DNA of 64,000 nucleotides from Stagnihabitans sp038231395 (GCA_038231395.1 JBBRLL010000016.1:17893-81892), one strand, 5' to 3'; counted from the first letter of the stretch, positions 17,658-27,049 are shown. Translations and numbers: made by a program. Notes: generated by a model from the letters alone, not told the origin.

Positions 17658-18663
17658 CCTGCGCCTGCCACGGCTGTTTCGCGCGCACCCGGCTGAAAGC
17701 TGGCTGATCGTCGTGCTGGCGCTGATGTGCCTGGGGCTGGCGCTGTCGACCGACAAGTTCTTCACACTCGCCAACATTTTCAATCTGCTGAACACCAGTT
17801 CAACCAACCTGGTCTTTGCGGTCGGACTGCTGGTGGTGCTGATTGCCGGCGGGATCGACATCTCTTTTGCCGTCGCGGCGTCGGTGGTGCAATATGTGGT
17901 CGCCCTGGCGCTGGCCAAGATTGGCGGCGGCGGCTGGGTGTCGGGGCTGGCCTTCGCGGCCCTGACCGACATCGCCTTGGGCGCAGTGAACGCCGCGCTG
18001 ATCTACTATTTCCGCATCATTTCCATCGTCGTCACCATCGCGACGTTCAACATCTTCTTCAGGCTGTTGATGTTCTTCGCCCATGGCGTGTCGATCTACA
18101 ACCTACCCGAATGGTGGACGCACCGCACCATGCTGATCGAGTTTCAAGAGGCGAACGGCACCTGGGCAGGCCTCGCGCTGCCGGTCGCGATCATGGCGGG
18201 CTGCGTCATGGCCACCTTTATCCTGATCCGCCATACCAGCACCGGACGGCAGCTTTACGCCTTTGGCGACAACCCCGAAGGGGCGCGGCGGCTTGGCATC
18301 AACATTGCGGCGATGCATTTCATCGCCTTCGGCTGGCTGGGGCTGATGGCCGGTATCGCGGGGCTGGTGCAGGTGCATTATGCGCAAGAGGTGGTGCCCA
18401 ATGCCCTGATCGGCCGCGAGCTTGATGTGCTTGCGGCGGTGGTTTTGGGCGGCGCGCGGCTTGGTGGCGGTCGTGGCACGGTGCTGGGCTGCATTCTGGG
18501 GGTGTTTCTGGTGTCGGTCACCCAGAATGGGCTGAATTTGCTGGGGGTCTCGCCCTACGCCTTCAAGATGATCGTCGGCATCGTCATCCTGATCGCCATC
18601 ACGCTGTCAAACGCCCCCATCGGGCAGATGCTGGCCACCTTGCGGCAGCGGAGAAAGACATGA
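17650..18663 (+). CDS. Sugar ABC transporter permease (RbsC/branched-chain type), first copy
   Basis: A 337-residue polytopic membrane protein with about eight to ten hydrophobic segments. It carries GGIDISFAVAASVVQYVVALALAK and, near the C-terminus, GRELDVLAAVVLGGARLGGGRGTVLGCILG, the conserved EAA-like loop of the RbsC family. The start overlaps the ATPase gene by eight bases and the stop overlaps the second permease (ATGA), so translation is coupled. Together with the second permease it should form a heterodimeric pore, as in rhamnose or autoinducer-2 importers. Confidence 0.87.
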   Translation: MHNLRLPRLFRAHPAESWLIVVLALMCLGLALSTDKFFTLANIFNLLNTSSTNLVFAVGLLVVLIAGGIDISFAVAASVVQYVVALALAKIGGGGWVSGLAFAALTDIALGAVNAALIYYFRIISIVVTIATFNIFFRLLMFFAHGVSIYNLPEWWTHRTMLIEFQEANGTWAGLALPVAIMAGCVMATFILIRHTSTGRQLYAFGDNPEGARRLGINIAAMHFIAFGWLGLMAGIAGLVQVHYAQEVVPNALIGRELDVLAAVVLGGARLGGGRGTVLGCILGVFLVSVTQNGLNLLGVSPYAFKMIVGIVILIAITLSNAPIGQMLATLRQRRKT

Positions 18664-19673
18664 CGGGTATGGTCGGGGTAAAGATGGGCTGGCACAGAGC
18701 GCTGTCGGCGCGCCTTGGGGCCGAGAATATCGGGCTGTTGCTGGCACTTGCGGCGGTGATGATCGTGTTCAGCCTGCTGACGCCGCGCTTTCTTTCTGTG
18801 GCGAATTTTGAATCGGTGGCCTTTCAACTGCCGGAATTGGGGCTGTTGACGCTGGCCATGCTGATGCCGATCATTTCGGGCGGGATCAACCTTGCGGTGA
18901 CCTTTACCGCCAACCTGTGCGGGCTGACCCTTGCTGCCGTGCTGCACGCCTACGGCGGACCCGATGCAGGCATCCTCGCCTTTGTGCTTGGCTCGGTGCT
19001 GGCCATCGGCGTGGGTACGGCCAGCGGTTTGATCATGGGGCCGGTCATTGCCTATACCGGCGCGCACCCTATCCTGGTGTCGTTGTCGATGATGATCTTT
19101 CTGCGCGGTCTGGGTGAGTTTCTGACCCGGGGCGCCGACATCTCGGGCTTCCCCGAATTCATCCAACCGCTCGGCCACGGTGCGGTCTTTGGCATCCCGA
19201 TCCCGCTGCTGATCCTGCTTGCGGCGGTCGTGGTATGGCATGTCCTGATGACCCGCACGCGGCTTGGCTTTGCCAATTACATGGTCGGCTCCAACATCGA
19301 GGCCGCGCGCTATTCGGGCATCGCCACAGGCCGCACTGTCATCCTGATCTATGTGCTGTCCGGCGCGATGTGCGCGGTCGCGGGCATCATAATGATGGCG
19401 CGGTTCAATTCGGTGCGGGTCGGGCATGGCGAGTCCTACCTGCTGATCACGGTGCTTGCCTGCTTTCTTGGCGGCGTCAATCCGTTCGGCGGCTTTGGCA
19501 GGGTGGTGTCGGTGTTTCTGGCGCTGATCATCCTGCAACTGCTGTCGTCGGGGCTGAACCTGCTTGGGGCCAGCCAACATCTGGCAACCGCAATCTGGGG
19601 CCTGATGCTGGTTGGCGTGATGATACTGCGATGGGTCGCAGGGCAATTGAAATTCATGAGGATGACACAATGA
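18660..19673 (+). CDS. Sugar ABC transporter permease, second copy
   Basis: A 337-residue RbsC-type permease with an N-terminal membrane helix (IGLLLALAAVMIVFSLLTPRFL), the GGINLAVTFTANLCGL segment equivalent to GGIDLS, and a C-terminal GESYLLITVLACFLGGVNPFGGFGRVVSVFLAL loop. It pairs with the preceding permease. The stop codon overlaps the start of the epimerase gene (ATGA), placing the catabolic enzyme in the same transcript. Confidence 0.87.
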   Translation: MTGMVGVKMGWHRALSARLGAENIGLLLALAAVMIVFSLLTPRFLSVANFESVAFQLPELGLLTLAMLMPIISGGINLAVTFTANLCGLTLAAVLHAYGGPDAGILAFVLGSVLAIGVGTASGLIMGPVIAYTGAHPILVSLSMMIFLRGLGEFLTRGADISGFPEFIQPLGHGAVFGIPIPLLILLAAVVVWHVLMTRTRLGFANYMVGSNIEAARYSGIATGRTVILIYVLSGAMCAVAGIIMMARFNSVRVGHGESYLLITVLACFLGGVNPFGGFGRVVSVFLALIILQLLSSGLNLLGASQHLATAIWGLMLVGVMILRWVAGQLKFMRMTQ

Positions 19674-20521
19674 AGGGTTTTGGCGTTCATACAAGCATGT
19701 GGGCCATGGATTGGACCAGATCGGCGGCGGAGCTTGCGGTGGCAAAAGCCAAAAGCTACGACCTCGATTTCATCGAGGTGGCACTGCTGGACCCCTCGTC
19801 CTGCGATGCCATTCACAGCCGCAAACTGATCAAGGCCAGCGGGATGCAGGCGGTCTGCTCGCTGGGCCTGCCGGAATATGCCTGGGCCTCGCGGCACCCG
19901 CAGGAGGCGGTCGATTTTCTGGCGGTGGCGATCGACAAGACCGCCGATATGGGCGCGCTGTCGCTGACCGGGGTGACCTATGGCGGCATCGGCGAGCGCA
20001 CCGGCCAGCCGCCCACCGAAAAAGAGCGCGACAACATCGTGCGCGCAATGGCGATTTCCGCCCAGCACGCCAAGCGGCGCGGCATCGAGATCGGCATCGA
20101 GGCGGTCAACCGCTATGAAAACCACATCATCAACACCGCAGCACAGGCCGTCTCGCTGATCGAGCGCATCGGCGCGGACAACCTGTTCGTCCATCTCGAC
20201 ACCTATCACATGAACATCGAAGAAAAGGGCATGGGCAACGGCATTATCGCCGCGCGCGACCATCTCAAATACATCCACCTGTCCGAAAGTGACCGCGGCA
20301 CCCCGGGTGAGGGCAACTGTCACTGGAATGAAACCTTCGCGACCCTTGCCGCAATCGGTTTCAAGGGTGGGCTCGCCATGGAAAGTTTCATCAACATGCC
20401 GCCGCAGGTGGCTCTTGGCCTCAGCGTCTGGCGCCCGGTGGCCGAAAGCGAGGAGGTGGTGATGAGCAGAGGTTTGCCGTTCCTGAGGAACATGGCCCGA
20501 CAGTATGGTTTGATCGACTGA
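19670..20521 (+). CDS. Sugar 3-epimerase/isomerase of the D-tagatose 3-epimerase (DTE/DPE) family
   Basis: A 283-residue TIM barrel. The four metal ligands of the D-tagatose 3-epimerase family can be placed with exact spacing: Glu144 (GIEAVNRYE), Asp177 (HLDTYHMNIEE), His203 (YIHLSESDRG) and Glu238 (AMESFI), the same 33/26/35-residue intervals as in the reference enzyme. SESDRGTPGEG is also characteristic. It should epimerise a ketohexose or ketopentose at C3 (tagatose-sorbose or fructose-allulose type) in the cytoplasm. Translational coupling to the permeases implies that it acts on the imported sugar. No kinase is next to it. Confidence 0.85.
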   Translation: MKGFGVHTSMWAMDWTRSAAELAVAKAKSYDLDFIEVALLDPSSCDAIHSRKLIKASGMQAVCSLGLPEYAWASRHPQEAVDFLAVAIDKTADMGALSLTGVTYGGIGERTGQPPTEKERDNIVRAMAISAQHAKRRGIEIGIEAVNRYENHIINTAAQAVSLIERIGADNLFVHLDTYHMNIEEKGMGNGIIAARDHLKYIHLSESDRGTPGEGNCHWNETFATLAAIGFKGGLAMESFINMPPQVALGLSVWRPVAESEEVVMSRGLPFLRNMARQYGLID

Positions 20522-20613
20522 CAAGAAGGCTATGGCGCCAATTTGTGTAATGGTTTCGTTTCGTCTGGCAAGCCAGTTTCGTTTGACACGTCTTAGGGCT
20601 GCATTGGCGATGT

Positions 20614-21507
20614 TCACACAATGAGAAAGCGGTTCTCGGGCAGTCCCGGCGTCTGAACGTTCAGGGCAAACAGGCTTCCAGCGAGCCGGTTTCCAGGGGG
20701 GGAAACGATGCTGGCTGTCGTGATGAACAGGGTTTTCAGGTCCCGCCCGCCAAAGGTGCAGGTCGTGATGTTCTGCACCGGCATCTCGATAACGCGGTCT
20801 ACCGCGCCATCTGGTGCAAATCGGACGATACAACCACCGCCGAACCGGCAGTTCCACAGGTAGCCCGCGCTGTCGATTGCCGACCCATCGGGGGCACCGC
20901 GGGAAAAGCCCTGCTGGAACACTCTTTCATTGCCGATGGCTCCGTCGGCGTAGTCATAGACGTAGATTTCATTGGCCAGCGTGTCGGCGAAATAGAAGCT
21001 GCGCTGATCCGGGCTCCAGCACAGGGTATTGGAAATACCCAACCCCTTGCGCCATTCGGTGATCTTGCCTTTGGGATCAACGCGGTACAGCACACCCTCG
21101 CCCGGCCCTGCTTCACCCAGTTCGCCGTTGGGCAGGACATTGTTCTTCATCGACCCGACCCAGAAATTTCCCGCAGGATCGCTGCGGCCATCGTTGAAGC
21201 GCACGCGTGGCGAACCCGGCAGAGCAAAGCCGAAGTCAACGCGCCGGTCCGTCGCGGGCCACCAGTGGATGAGCTTTGATGCAAGGGTCACCAGCATCTG
21301 GTCGGGCTGGCTGGTCAGCGAAATCGCCACCACCGGTTCGTCAAAGAACCATGATTGCAGGCTGCTGCCGGTCAGCTCATAGCGGTGGATCAAAAACCGG
21401 TTGATATCGGTCCAGTAGACCGCACTTTCCCTGGCGGACCAGACAGCGCCCTCGCCGCATTTGTCGCCCGAGGGGACGAGGCATCTGACGTTGTCGGGCA
21501 TAGTCAT
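20614..21507 (-). CDS. SMP-30/gluconolactonase/LRE-family sugar lactonase
   Basis: About 297 residues of a six-bladed beta-propeller. The expected metal-site residues are in place: Glu in KCGEGAVW near the N-terminus, Asn in GISNTLCWSPD, and Asp in APDGSAIDSAGYLWN. RVRFNDGRSDPAGNFWVGSM is a family hallmark. It opens aldonolactones to aldonates after oxidation of a sugar, presumably by the SDR encoded in the same operon. The ATG at 21507 overlaps the stop of the mannonate dehydratase gene and is preferred over upstream starts inside that gene. Confidence 0.87.
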   Translation of the reverse strand: MTMPDNVRCLVPSGDKCGEGAVWSARESAVYWTDINRFLIHRYELTGSSLQSWFFDEPVVAISLTSQPDQMLVTLASKLIHWWPATDRRVDFGFALPGSPRVRFNDGRSDPAGNFWVGSMKNNVLPNGELGEAGPGEGVLYRVDPKGKITEWRKGLGISNTLCWSPDQRSFYFADTLANEIYVYDYADGAIGNERVFQQGFSRGAPDGSAIDSAGYLWNCRFGGGCIVRFAPDGAVDRVIEMPVQNITTCTFGGRDLKTLFITTASIVSPPGNRLAGSLFALNVQTPGLPENRFLIV

Positions 21508-22610
21508 TCCGCCACCAGAGACTTGGCCAACGACCACGACGGTCCCAGAGCGTCGGCGTTCTGCACAAGGGCGCGCATGTATCCCAAGGCAAAGGCCATT
21601 CCGGCGTGCCATGATGCAGCGCAGGTCATACCTGGGGTGTGGTCAGGGATAAGGACGCCGCTGTAGTTTTCATCGCGCAGGATGCGGACGATCTCTGCCA
21701 TGTCGATATCGCCTTCATCGACAAAGGTTTCGACATATTTCGGCACCTTGCCCCGCACGTTGCGGAAGTGGACGTAGCCTATGCGGTCACGCCGGGCGAA
21801 GCGGCGCACGTGGTCATAGATGTCACCACCGGGCATTTCCTGCAATGACCCAAGGCACAGCTCAACGCCGTTCGAGCGCGAGTCGACGATGTCTAAAAGC
21901 CTGTCGTATTTCTCAGGTCGGTTCACCAGCCGCGCGGTTCCTCGCAATTGCTCCAGTGGCGGATCGTCGGGATGGGCTGCCAGCATCACGCCGGCCTCTT
22001 CGGCGACGGGGACGACATCTTGCAGAAAGGCGGTCAGGCGCTGCCATAGCTCCTCACCGGACACAGTCACCGGCACCGCACTAGGCTGCGCCGCACGGTA
22101 GCGCATGTTCCAGACCAGACCATCGGGCAGCGGCAGGTCTGGGTCGATCCTGGTGGCGTCAAAGCCGACCGAATGGGCATTGCCACGGGCAAAGGGACCG
22201 CGCTGCCATCCCCAGACCCCGGCAATCGAAAAATTGTAGCCGATGCAGCGCACCCCGGCCCGCCCCGCATCGCGGATCAGCCGCTTCATGCCCTCGGCCT
22301 GCGTCGCCCGGTTCGGGCCGTCAAGCAGGATATCGGACCAGAATTTTGGCGAAAAATTCTCCAGAGCCGCCAGTTTCAGCCCGGCATCCTCCACCGACCG
22401 GACCAGTGCCGAAATCTCGTCATAGGTCCACAGCGTATCTTGCGAACAGTCACCCCAGCCCTCGACGTCATCGCCGCGCGAAATTGCCGGGTCCTTGCCG
22501 CGAAAGTAGTTGGTCATATGTGCTACGATATGCGTTGCCCCGGCCTGCGTGGCGAACTGGAAATTGTCGGGCGTCAGCAAATCACGATAAAGGCCAAGGC
22601 CGATCTTCAT
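21504..22610 (-). CDS. uxuA: Mannonate dehydratase-family protein (UxuA-like), copy 1
   Basis: A 368-residue TIM-barrel dehydratase: MKIGLGLYRDLLTPDNFQFA, HIVAHMTNYF, ENFSPKFWSDILLDGPNR, CIGYNFSIAGVWGW, the metal-binding AAHPDDPPLEQLRG, ELCLGSLQEM and IGYVHFRNVRG. The family dehydrates D-mannonate to 2-keto-3-deoxygluconate with Mn2+. Since it lies between an SDR and an SMP-30 lactonase, the true substrate may be a related aldonate made by oxidation of the transported sugar. It overlaps the lactonase start by four bases. A paralogue lies at 27964-29160, and both in one island suggests different aldonates. Confidence 0.85.
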   Translation of the reverse strand: MKIGLGLYRDLLTPDNFQFATQAGATHIVAHMTNYFRGKDPAISRGDDVEGWGDCSQDTLWTYDEISALVRSVEDAGLKLAALENFSPKFWSDILLDGPNRATQAEGMKRLIRDAGRAGVRCIGYNFSIAGVWGWQRGPFARGNAHSVGFDATRIDPDLPLPDGLVWNMRYRAAQPSAVPVTVSGEELWQRLTAFLQDVVPVAEEAGVMLAAHPDDPPLEQLRGTARLVNRPEKYDRLLDIVDSRSNGVELCLGSLQEMPGGDIYDHVRRFARRDRIGYVHFRNVRGKVPKYVETFVDEGDIDMAEIVRILRDENYSGVLIPDHTPGMTCAASWHAGMAFALGYMRALVQNADALGPSWSLAKSLVAE

Positions 22611-22621
22611 AGCGTTCTCTC

Positions 22622-23404
22622 CTATTTCACGCCGATGCCTGCTGTCAGGCCGCCGTCGATGCGGTAGTCGCTGCCGGTGACGAACGCCGCCTTGTCGGAG
22701 GCGAGGAAGGCCACCAATTCTGCCACCTCTTCCGGCTCGCCGATCCGGCCCAGTGGATGGGCGGCACCAAACCGTTGAAAGGCTTGCTCGACCGTGACAC
22801 CTGCGCCGCCGTAAGTTCGGGCGGCATGTTCCAGAATGGGGGTGCGGACCGAGCCGGGGCTGACCGAATTCACCCGGATGTTCTGATCGGCATGGTCCAG
22901 CGCCATTGCGCGGGTCAGGGCGTGGATCGCCCCCTTGGTCGCCACATAGGCCGCGACGTTTTGCTGGCAGTTGAAGCCCTGCACGGAGGAGATGCTGACG
23001 ATGGCCCCGCCGCCCCGTTTGGCCATTTCCGGAACACCAAAATGGGCGGTCAGGTAAATGGAGCCGACGTTGACGGCCATAGTGCGGGCCCAGATGTCGG
23101 GGCCGGTGGACACGACTGTGCCGTAAGGATGCACGGCGGCAGAGTTGATGATGATGTCCAGCCCACCAAAGCGGCTGACCGCCTCAGTCACGGCGCTTTC
23201 GACTTGATCGGCAACGGACACATCCGTCAGCCGGGGGTGGATCGCCAGCCCGCGCGCCTTGGCTTCGGCAGCCAGTGCAGCATTGGCCGCATCGTCGATC
23301 CCACAGGCCAGAACCGTGGCCCCGCCCTGCGCCAGCCGAACTGCACAGGCCTTGCCGATACCTGTCGTACCTGTAACCAAAGCCACTTTTCCTTGGAAAT
23401 CCAT
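22622..23404 (-). CDS. Short-chain dehydrogenase/reductase (probable sugar dehydrogenase)
   Basis: A classical 260-residue SDR with cofactor motif TGTTGIGKA (residues 11-19), NSAA replacing NNAG at 87-90, Ser139/140, and the catalytic Tyr153-x3-Lys157 (YVATK). The C-terminal half has VSPGSVRTPIL and GRIGEPEEVAELVAFLASDKAAFVTGSDYRIDGG. There is an Asp (GIDDAAN) at the end of beta-2, compatible with NAD preference. In this operon it most likely oxidises the imported sugar to its lactone for the SMP-30 hydrolase. Confidence 0.85.
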   Translation of the reverse strand: MDFQGKVALVTGTTGIGKACAVRLAQGGATVLACGIDDAANAALAAEAKARGLAIHPRLTDVSVADQVESAVTEAVSRFGGLDIIINSAAVHPYGTVVSTGPDIWARTMAVNVGSIYLTAHFGVPEMAKRGGGAIVSISSVQGFNCQQNVAAYVATKGAIHALTRAMALDHADQNIRVNSVSPGSVRTPILEHAARTYGGAGVTVEQAFQRFGAAHPLGRIGEPEEVAELVAFLASDKAAFVTGSDYRIDGGLTAGIGVK

Positions 23405-23408
23405 ATTT

Positions 23409-24395
23409 TTACCTTATCCGTTCCAGCACTTGGTTCAACAGAACCGCCCCAAGGATGATCCCGCCGCGCACGACGTATTGCCAGTATTCGCTGACATTCA
23501 GCAGCGTCATGCCGTTGGATATGCAACCCAGAAACAACACGCCGATCAGCGTGCCCCAGATCCGCCCCTTGCCACCGAACAGCGAGGTGCCGCCGATGAT
23601 GACCGCCGCGATCACATCCAGTTCCATTCCCGTCGCCGTGGTGCCGGTGCCGGACCCGATTTGCGACGCGATCAGTGTGCCCGACACGGCGGTGAGGGCG
23701 CCAAGAATACCCAAAGCCATCGACTTGACCCACCAGATGTCGATGCCAGACAGACGCGCCGCCTCCATATTGCCACCCACGGCATAAACGGCGCGGCCAA
23801 ACCGCGTGAAATTCATCAGGAAATGCATACCCGCGAATGTCAGCACAAAGACATAGACCGGGAAGGGGATGCCGAACAGATAGCCGCCGCCCAGAAAGTC
23901 AAAACCGTTGGGAAAGGTGGTCAGCGGGAAGCCTCCGGTGATCAGATTGGCGATGCCGCGCAGTGCTGTGAACAAGGCCAGCGTGCAGATGAAGCTTGGA
24001 ACGTTGAACCAGTGGCGAAACTTGCCGACGGAAAATCCCAAAGCAAAGCCGATCGCGACCGCGAGGCAGATGCCGATCAAGGCGGCCAGCGGCCCACCCA
24101 GACTGCCAACCAAAGCCCCGCACACCCAGGCCACAATGCACCCCGCCAGCGCTGCCCCCGCGCCGACCGACAGGTCAATCTCGCCCGAGATGATCACCGC
24201 TGTCATGCCAAAGGCAATGATACCCATCAAAGACCCGGTCCGCAGCACGTTCAGAACGTTGCGCAGGCTGGCAAATCCATGAGCGCTGAACACCAGCAGG
24301 ATGATCAGCACGATCAGGATCATCTCCATCGGATAGGCTTTGAGCAGGCGGATCGCCGGGTTGGCTCCCGGTTTGGTGGCCAGCGCGGCGGTCAT
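23409..24395 (-). CDS. Sugar ABC transporter permease (RbsC type)
   Basis: About 328 residues with the ribose-permease features ILIVLIILLVFSAHGFASLRNVLNVLR, GMTAVIISGEIDLSVGAGAALAG and GMELDVIAAVIIGGTSLFGGKGRIWGTLIG near the C-terminus. It is the only permease of this second system and should act as a homodimer. The ATG at 24395 overlaps the ATPase stop (ATGA). The SDR gene starts four bases after its stop. Confidence 0.9.
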   Translation of the reverse strand: MTAALATKPGANPAIRLLKAYPMEMILIVLIILLVFSAHGFASLRNVLNVLRTGSLMGIIAFGMTAVIISGEIDLSVGAGAALAGCIVAWVCGALVGSLGGPLAALIGICLAVAIGFALGFSVGKFRHWFNVPSFICTLALFTALRGIANLITGGFPLTTFPNGFDFLGGGYLFGIPFPVYVFVLTFAGMHFLMNFTRFGRAVYAVGGNMEAARLSGIDIWWVKSMALGILGALTAVSGTLIASQIGSGTGTTATGMELDVIAAVIIGGTSLFGGKGRIWGTLIGVLFLGCISNGMTLLNVSEYWQYVVRGGIILGAVLLNQVLERIR

Positions 24396-25930
24396 TTGGA
24401 GGGTCCTTCCATGCAAAGACGGTAAAGCTCGCCGAGGGTGGTCGCGGTTGGGTCAAGCTCTGCCACGATGCGACCCTGCCGCATCACCACAATCCGGTCG
24501 GCCACTTCCAGCACCTCCTCCAGCTCTGTCGAAACGAAAAGCGCGGCCAGACCGCGTTCGGCCTGATCCCAGATGATGTCGAAAATCTGCCGCTTGGCCT
24601 GAACATCGACGCCACGGCTGGGTTCATCAAAGAACATCACCTTGGGCTGGGTGTTGAGCCAGTTGCCGATCACCACCTTTTGCTGGTTTCCACCGGACAA
24701 GGAAGAAACTGGCAGCATCGGTTCAGACACCTTGATCGCAAGATCGGCGATCTGCCGGGTCACCGCCCCCTGCTCCCGGCCACGGGTGATGAACCCGGAC
24801 GGAGCGATCCGGCCAAGGCTGGCCATGCACAGGTTGTCATGCGTCGACAACACCTGAACCAGCCCGACCTCTTTGCGGTTTTCCGGCGTATAGCCCAGCC
24901 CGGCATCTTTCATCCGCTTTGGCGTGGCTGCGGTTACGTCGGTCCCATTCACGGTCACCGACCCTGCATCCACCGGATCGGCACCGAAAATGGCGCGCAT
25001 CACCTCCGTCCGCCCGGCACCGAGCAATCCGGCAATGCCAAGGATTTCGCCACGATGGACCGCAAAGCTGACATCCTCGAACACGCCATGCCGGGTCAGG
25101 CCGCTGACCGCCAGAACCGGAGCGCCGGAGCGGTCAATGGTCTTGCGCACCGGGCGTTTGGCTTTGGCGGTTTCGCCGAACATCATCTCGACGATCAGCG
25201 ACGGCGTGGCCTGTGCCATTTCGACCGATCCGGCGAAAAGGCCGTCGCGCAGGACGGTGCAGGTGTCGGCAATCTCGAACAATTCATTCATCCGGTGGGT
25301 GATATACAGGATCGTCACACCGCGTTCGCGCAGACGGCGCACCAGCGCGAACAAAAGGTTCACCTCACGCGTCGCCAAAGCCGAAGTCGGTTCATCCAAC
25401 AGCAGGACCTGCGGGTTGAACGACATTGCCTTGGCGATTTCGACCACCTGCTGCTGACCCACGCTGAGCGTGGAGATCAACCGATGGGAATCCAGGTCCA
25501 GACCCATTTCGTGCAGAAGTTCTGTCGCATCGCGGTGCAGTCGCGCCCAGTCCACCACGGCCAGCCCGAACCGCTGCGCCATCGGCAGGCGACCCAGAAA
25601 GATATTCTCGCCAATCGACAGCGAGGGGATCAGCGACAATTCCTGATGCACCGTGACCACACCCGCGCCAAACGCATCGTGCGGCGTGTGAAAGGCGGTA
25701 TCCGCGCCGTTGACCCGCACAGTGCCTGCGGTTGGCAGAATGACCCCGGCGAGTATCTTGACCAGTGTGGACTTGCCCGATCCGTTTTTGCCCATCAAGG
25801 CATGGACGCGCCCCGGTTCGAACCGATGCGAGAACTGGGACAGCGCCACGGTCTGACCATAGACCTTGGTGACAGCATCAAACTCCAGCAAGCCGCCGGT
25901 GCGTTGGTGCGAAGTCGTAGCGTCAAGCAT
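24392..25930 (-). CDS. Sugar ABC transporter ATP-binding protein (double ATPase)
   Basis: A 512-residue RbsA/MglA-type protein. Domain 1 contains Walker A GKNGSGKST, the ABC signature LSVGQQQVVEIAKAM and Walker B VLLLDEPTSAL. Domain 2 contains the degenerate loop GLLGAGRTEVMRAIFG, LSGGNQQKVVIGNWL and VMFFDEPSRGVDVQAK. It powers the permease encoded downstream. A strong hairpin with a T tract separates it from the upstream binding-protein gene, so it is probably made in lower amount than the receptor. Confidence 0.9.
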   Translation of the reverse strand: MLDATTSHQRTGGLLEFDAVTKVYGQTVALSQFSHRFEPGRVHALMGKNGSGKSTLVKILAGVILPTAGTVRVNGADTAFHTPHDAFGAGVVTVHQELSLIPSLSIGENIFLGRLPMAQRFGLAVVDWARLHRDATELLHEMGLDLDSHRLISTLSVGQQQVVEIAKAMSFNPQVLLLDEPTSALATREVNLLFALVRRLRERGVTILYITHRMNELFEIADTCTVLRDGLFAGSVEMAQATPSLIVEMMFGETAKAKRPVRKTIDRSGAPVLAVSGLTRHGVFEDVSFAVHRGEILGIAGLLGAGRTEVMRAIFGADPVDAGSVTVNGTDVTAATPKRMKDAGLGYTPENRKEVGLVQVLSTHDNLCMASLGRIAPSGFITRGREQGAVTRQIADLAIKVSEPMLPVSSLSGGNQQKVVIGNWLNTQPKVMFFDEPSRGVDVQAKRQIFDIIWDQAERGLAALFVSTELEEVLEVADRIVVMRQGRIVAELDPTATTLGELYRLCMEGPSK

Positions 25931-25950
25931 GAATGGGATACCGCCTTCGC

Positions 25951-25990
25951 AAAAAATCGCGCCCGGCCCACAGACCCGTGGGCCGGGCGC
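25951..25990 (-). terminator. Partial terminator between binding-protein and ATPase genes
   Basis: A 13-bp perfect GC-rich stem (25978-25990 with 25959-25971) and six-base loop, followed on the minus strand by a T6 tract (25951-25956). It lies immediately after the binding-protein stop. As genes of the same operon continue beyond it, it probably works as a partial attenuator that favours receptor expression. Confidence 0.8.
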
Positions 25991-25997
25991 GCTGCCA

Positions 25998-26960
25998 TTA
26001 TTGCAGGGTCTTCAACTGATCCAGGAAGGTTTTGACGCCATTCGGGTTGGTGCGGGTCAGGCTTAGAACCGGCACGGATTGTTTCTTTTCGACCGGCTTT
26101 TTGTCCAGCACGTTGTTGGCGGCCTGAAGAGCCAGCGTACCGACCACAAAGGGCTGCTGTGCTGTCACGGCCTGCAACACGTTGTCGGCGTCCAGCAGCA
26201 TGTTGGCAAGCTGTTCGGTGCCGTCGATGCCGAACACAAAGACCTTGCCTTCCAGCCCGGCCTTCTTGACCGCTTGCACCGACCCGATCGTGCCGCCTTC
26301 GTTGGCCGCATAGATCATCTGGATATCGGGGTTCGCGGTCAGGATGTCAGACACCACTGAAATTGCCTTTTCGGTCAGCCAGGCGTCCTGCTGCGACACG
26401 ATCTCGACCTGATCCTTCACCTCCGCCAAGAAACCGTCGACGCGGTCGTTGCTTTGTTCCGGCAACAGGGATTTGAAGGCGACCGTCGCGATTTTGACCT
26501 TCTTGCCGGGGAAAGTCTTTTCAAGGAAAGCATGGGCTTCCTTGCCGGTGTTGTGGCCAAGGTCAAGGTTGCTGCTGGTGATCGAGGCCGACGGCAAGTC
26601 GCTGTTGACCGTAGTGCCGAAGGTGATGACGACAATGCCAGCATCGACCGCTTTCTTGATCGCAGGAATTGATCCATCGGCACTCAGCGGGGTCAGCGCA
26701 ATCGCCTGCACACCGCGGGCGATATAGGTGTCGATCAGCTGGCTTTCCTTTTCCAGCTTGTTGTCGCTGTTGGCGTCCAGAAGTTCAACGCCAGAGGTCT
26801 TTGCCTCCGCCGCCATCCCCAACTGGACTGTCTTCATGTACTGGTCCTGCTGAAACACGATCCCGGCAATCGCGCGACCGTCGGCCAATACGGCGGTCGG
26901 AAGAAGGGTTACGGCCGTCAAAGCCGCCGTCGATAGCAAGATGCTGCGTCTGGTAAGCAT
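25998..26960 (-). CDS. Sugar ABC transporter substrate-binding protein (RbsB type)
   Basis: About 320 residues with a signal peptide (LTRRSILLSTAALTAVTLLPTAVLA, twin Arg near the start, so Tat or Sec). The type-1 periplasmic fold shows AGIVFQQDQYMKTVQLGM, YIARGVQAIALTPLSADG, IKKAVDAGIVVITFGT, YAANEGGTIGSVQAVKKAG and GIDGTEQL. The ATG at 26960 is preceded by GAGG and is preferred over one 18 bases upstream. It is the first gene of the second sugar operon and delivers an unidentified sugar to the permease. Confidence 0.88.
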   Translation of the reverse strand: MLTRRSILLSTAALTAVTLLPTAVLADGRAIAGIVFQQDQYMKTVQLGMAAEAKTSGVELLDANSDNKLEKESQLIDTYIARGVQAIALTPLSADGSIPAIKKAVDAGIVVITFGTTVNSDLPSASITSSNLDLGHNTGKEAHAFLEKTFPGKKVKIATVAFKSLLPEQSNDRVDGFLAEVKDQVEIVSQQDAWLTEKAISVVSDILTANPDIQMIYAANEGGTIGSVQAVKKAGLEGKVFVFGIDGTEQLANMLLDADNVLQAVTAQQPFVVGTLALQAANNVLDKKPVEKKQSVPVLSLTRTNPNGVKTFLDQLKTLQ

Positions 26961-27049
26961 GGTCTGGTTCCTCCACATGGGTCAAAAGTCTGCTCTCGTT
27001 TTTCAAAGTGCCGGCCCGGGAGAGCGTTCGATCCGGCATGGAGCGGGCG

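Noticed and set aside
20560..20585. Possible terminator between the convergent epimerase and lactonase genes (CTGGCAAGCCAG followed by TTTC)
   Set aside because: The stem is only five base pairs and the T run is interrupted, so it is not listed as a feature.
18555..20857. Two long minus-strand frames of 396 and 473 residues
   Set aside because: They lie antisense to well-supported permease and epimerase genes and are rich in His, Gln and Arg, as expected for shadow frames in GC-rich DNA.
23259..26035. Long plus-strand frames (388 and 451 residues) opposite the second ABC operon
   Set aside because: Antisense shadows of clear permease and ATPase genes; composition is Gln/Arg/His-rich with no family motif.
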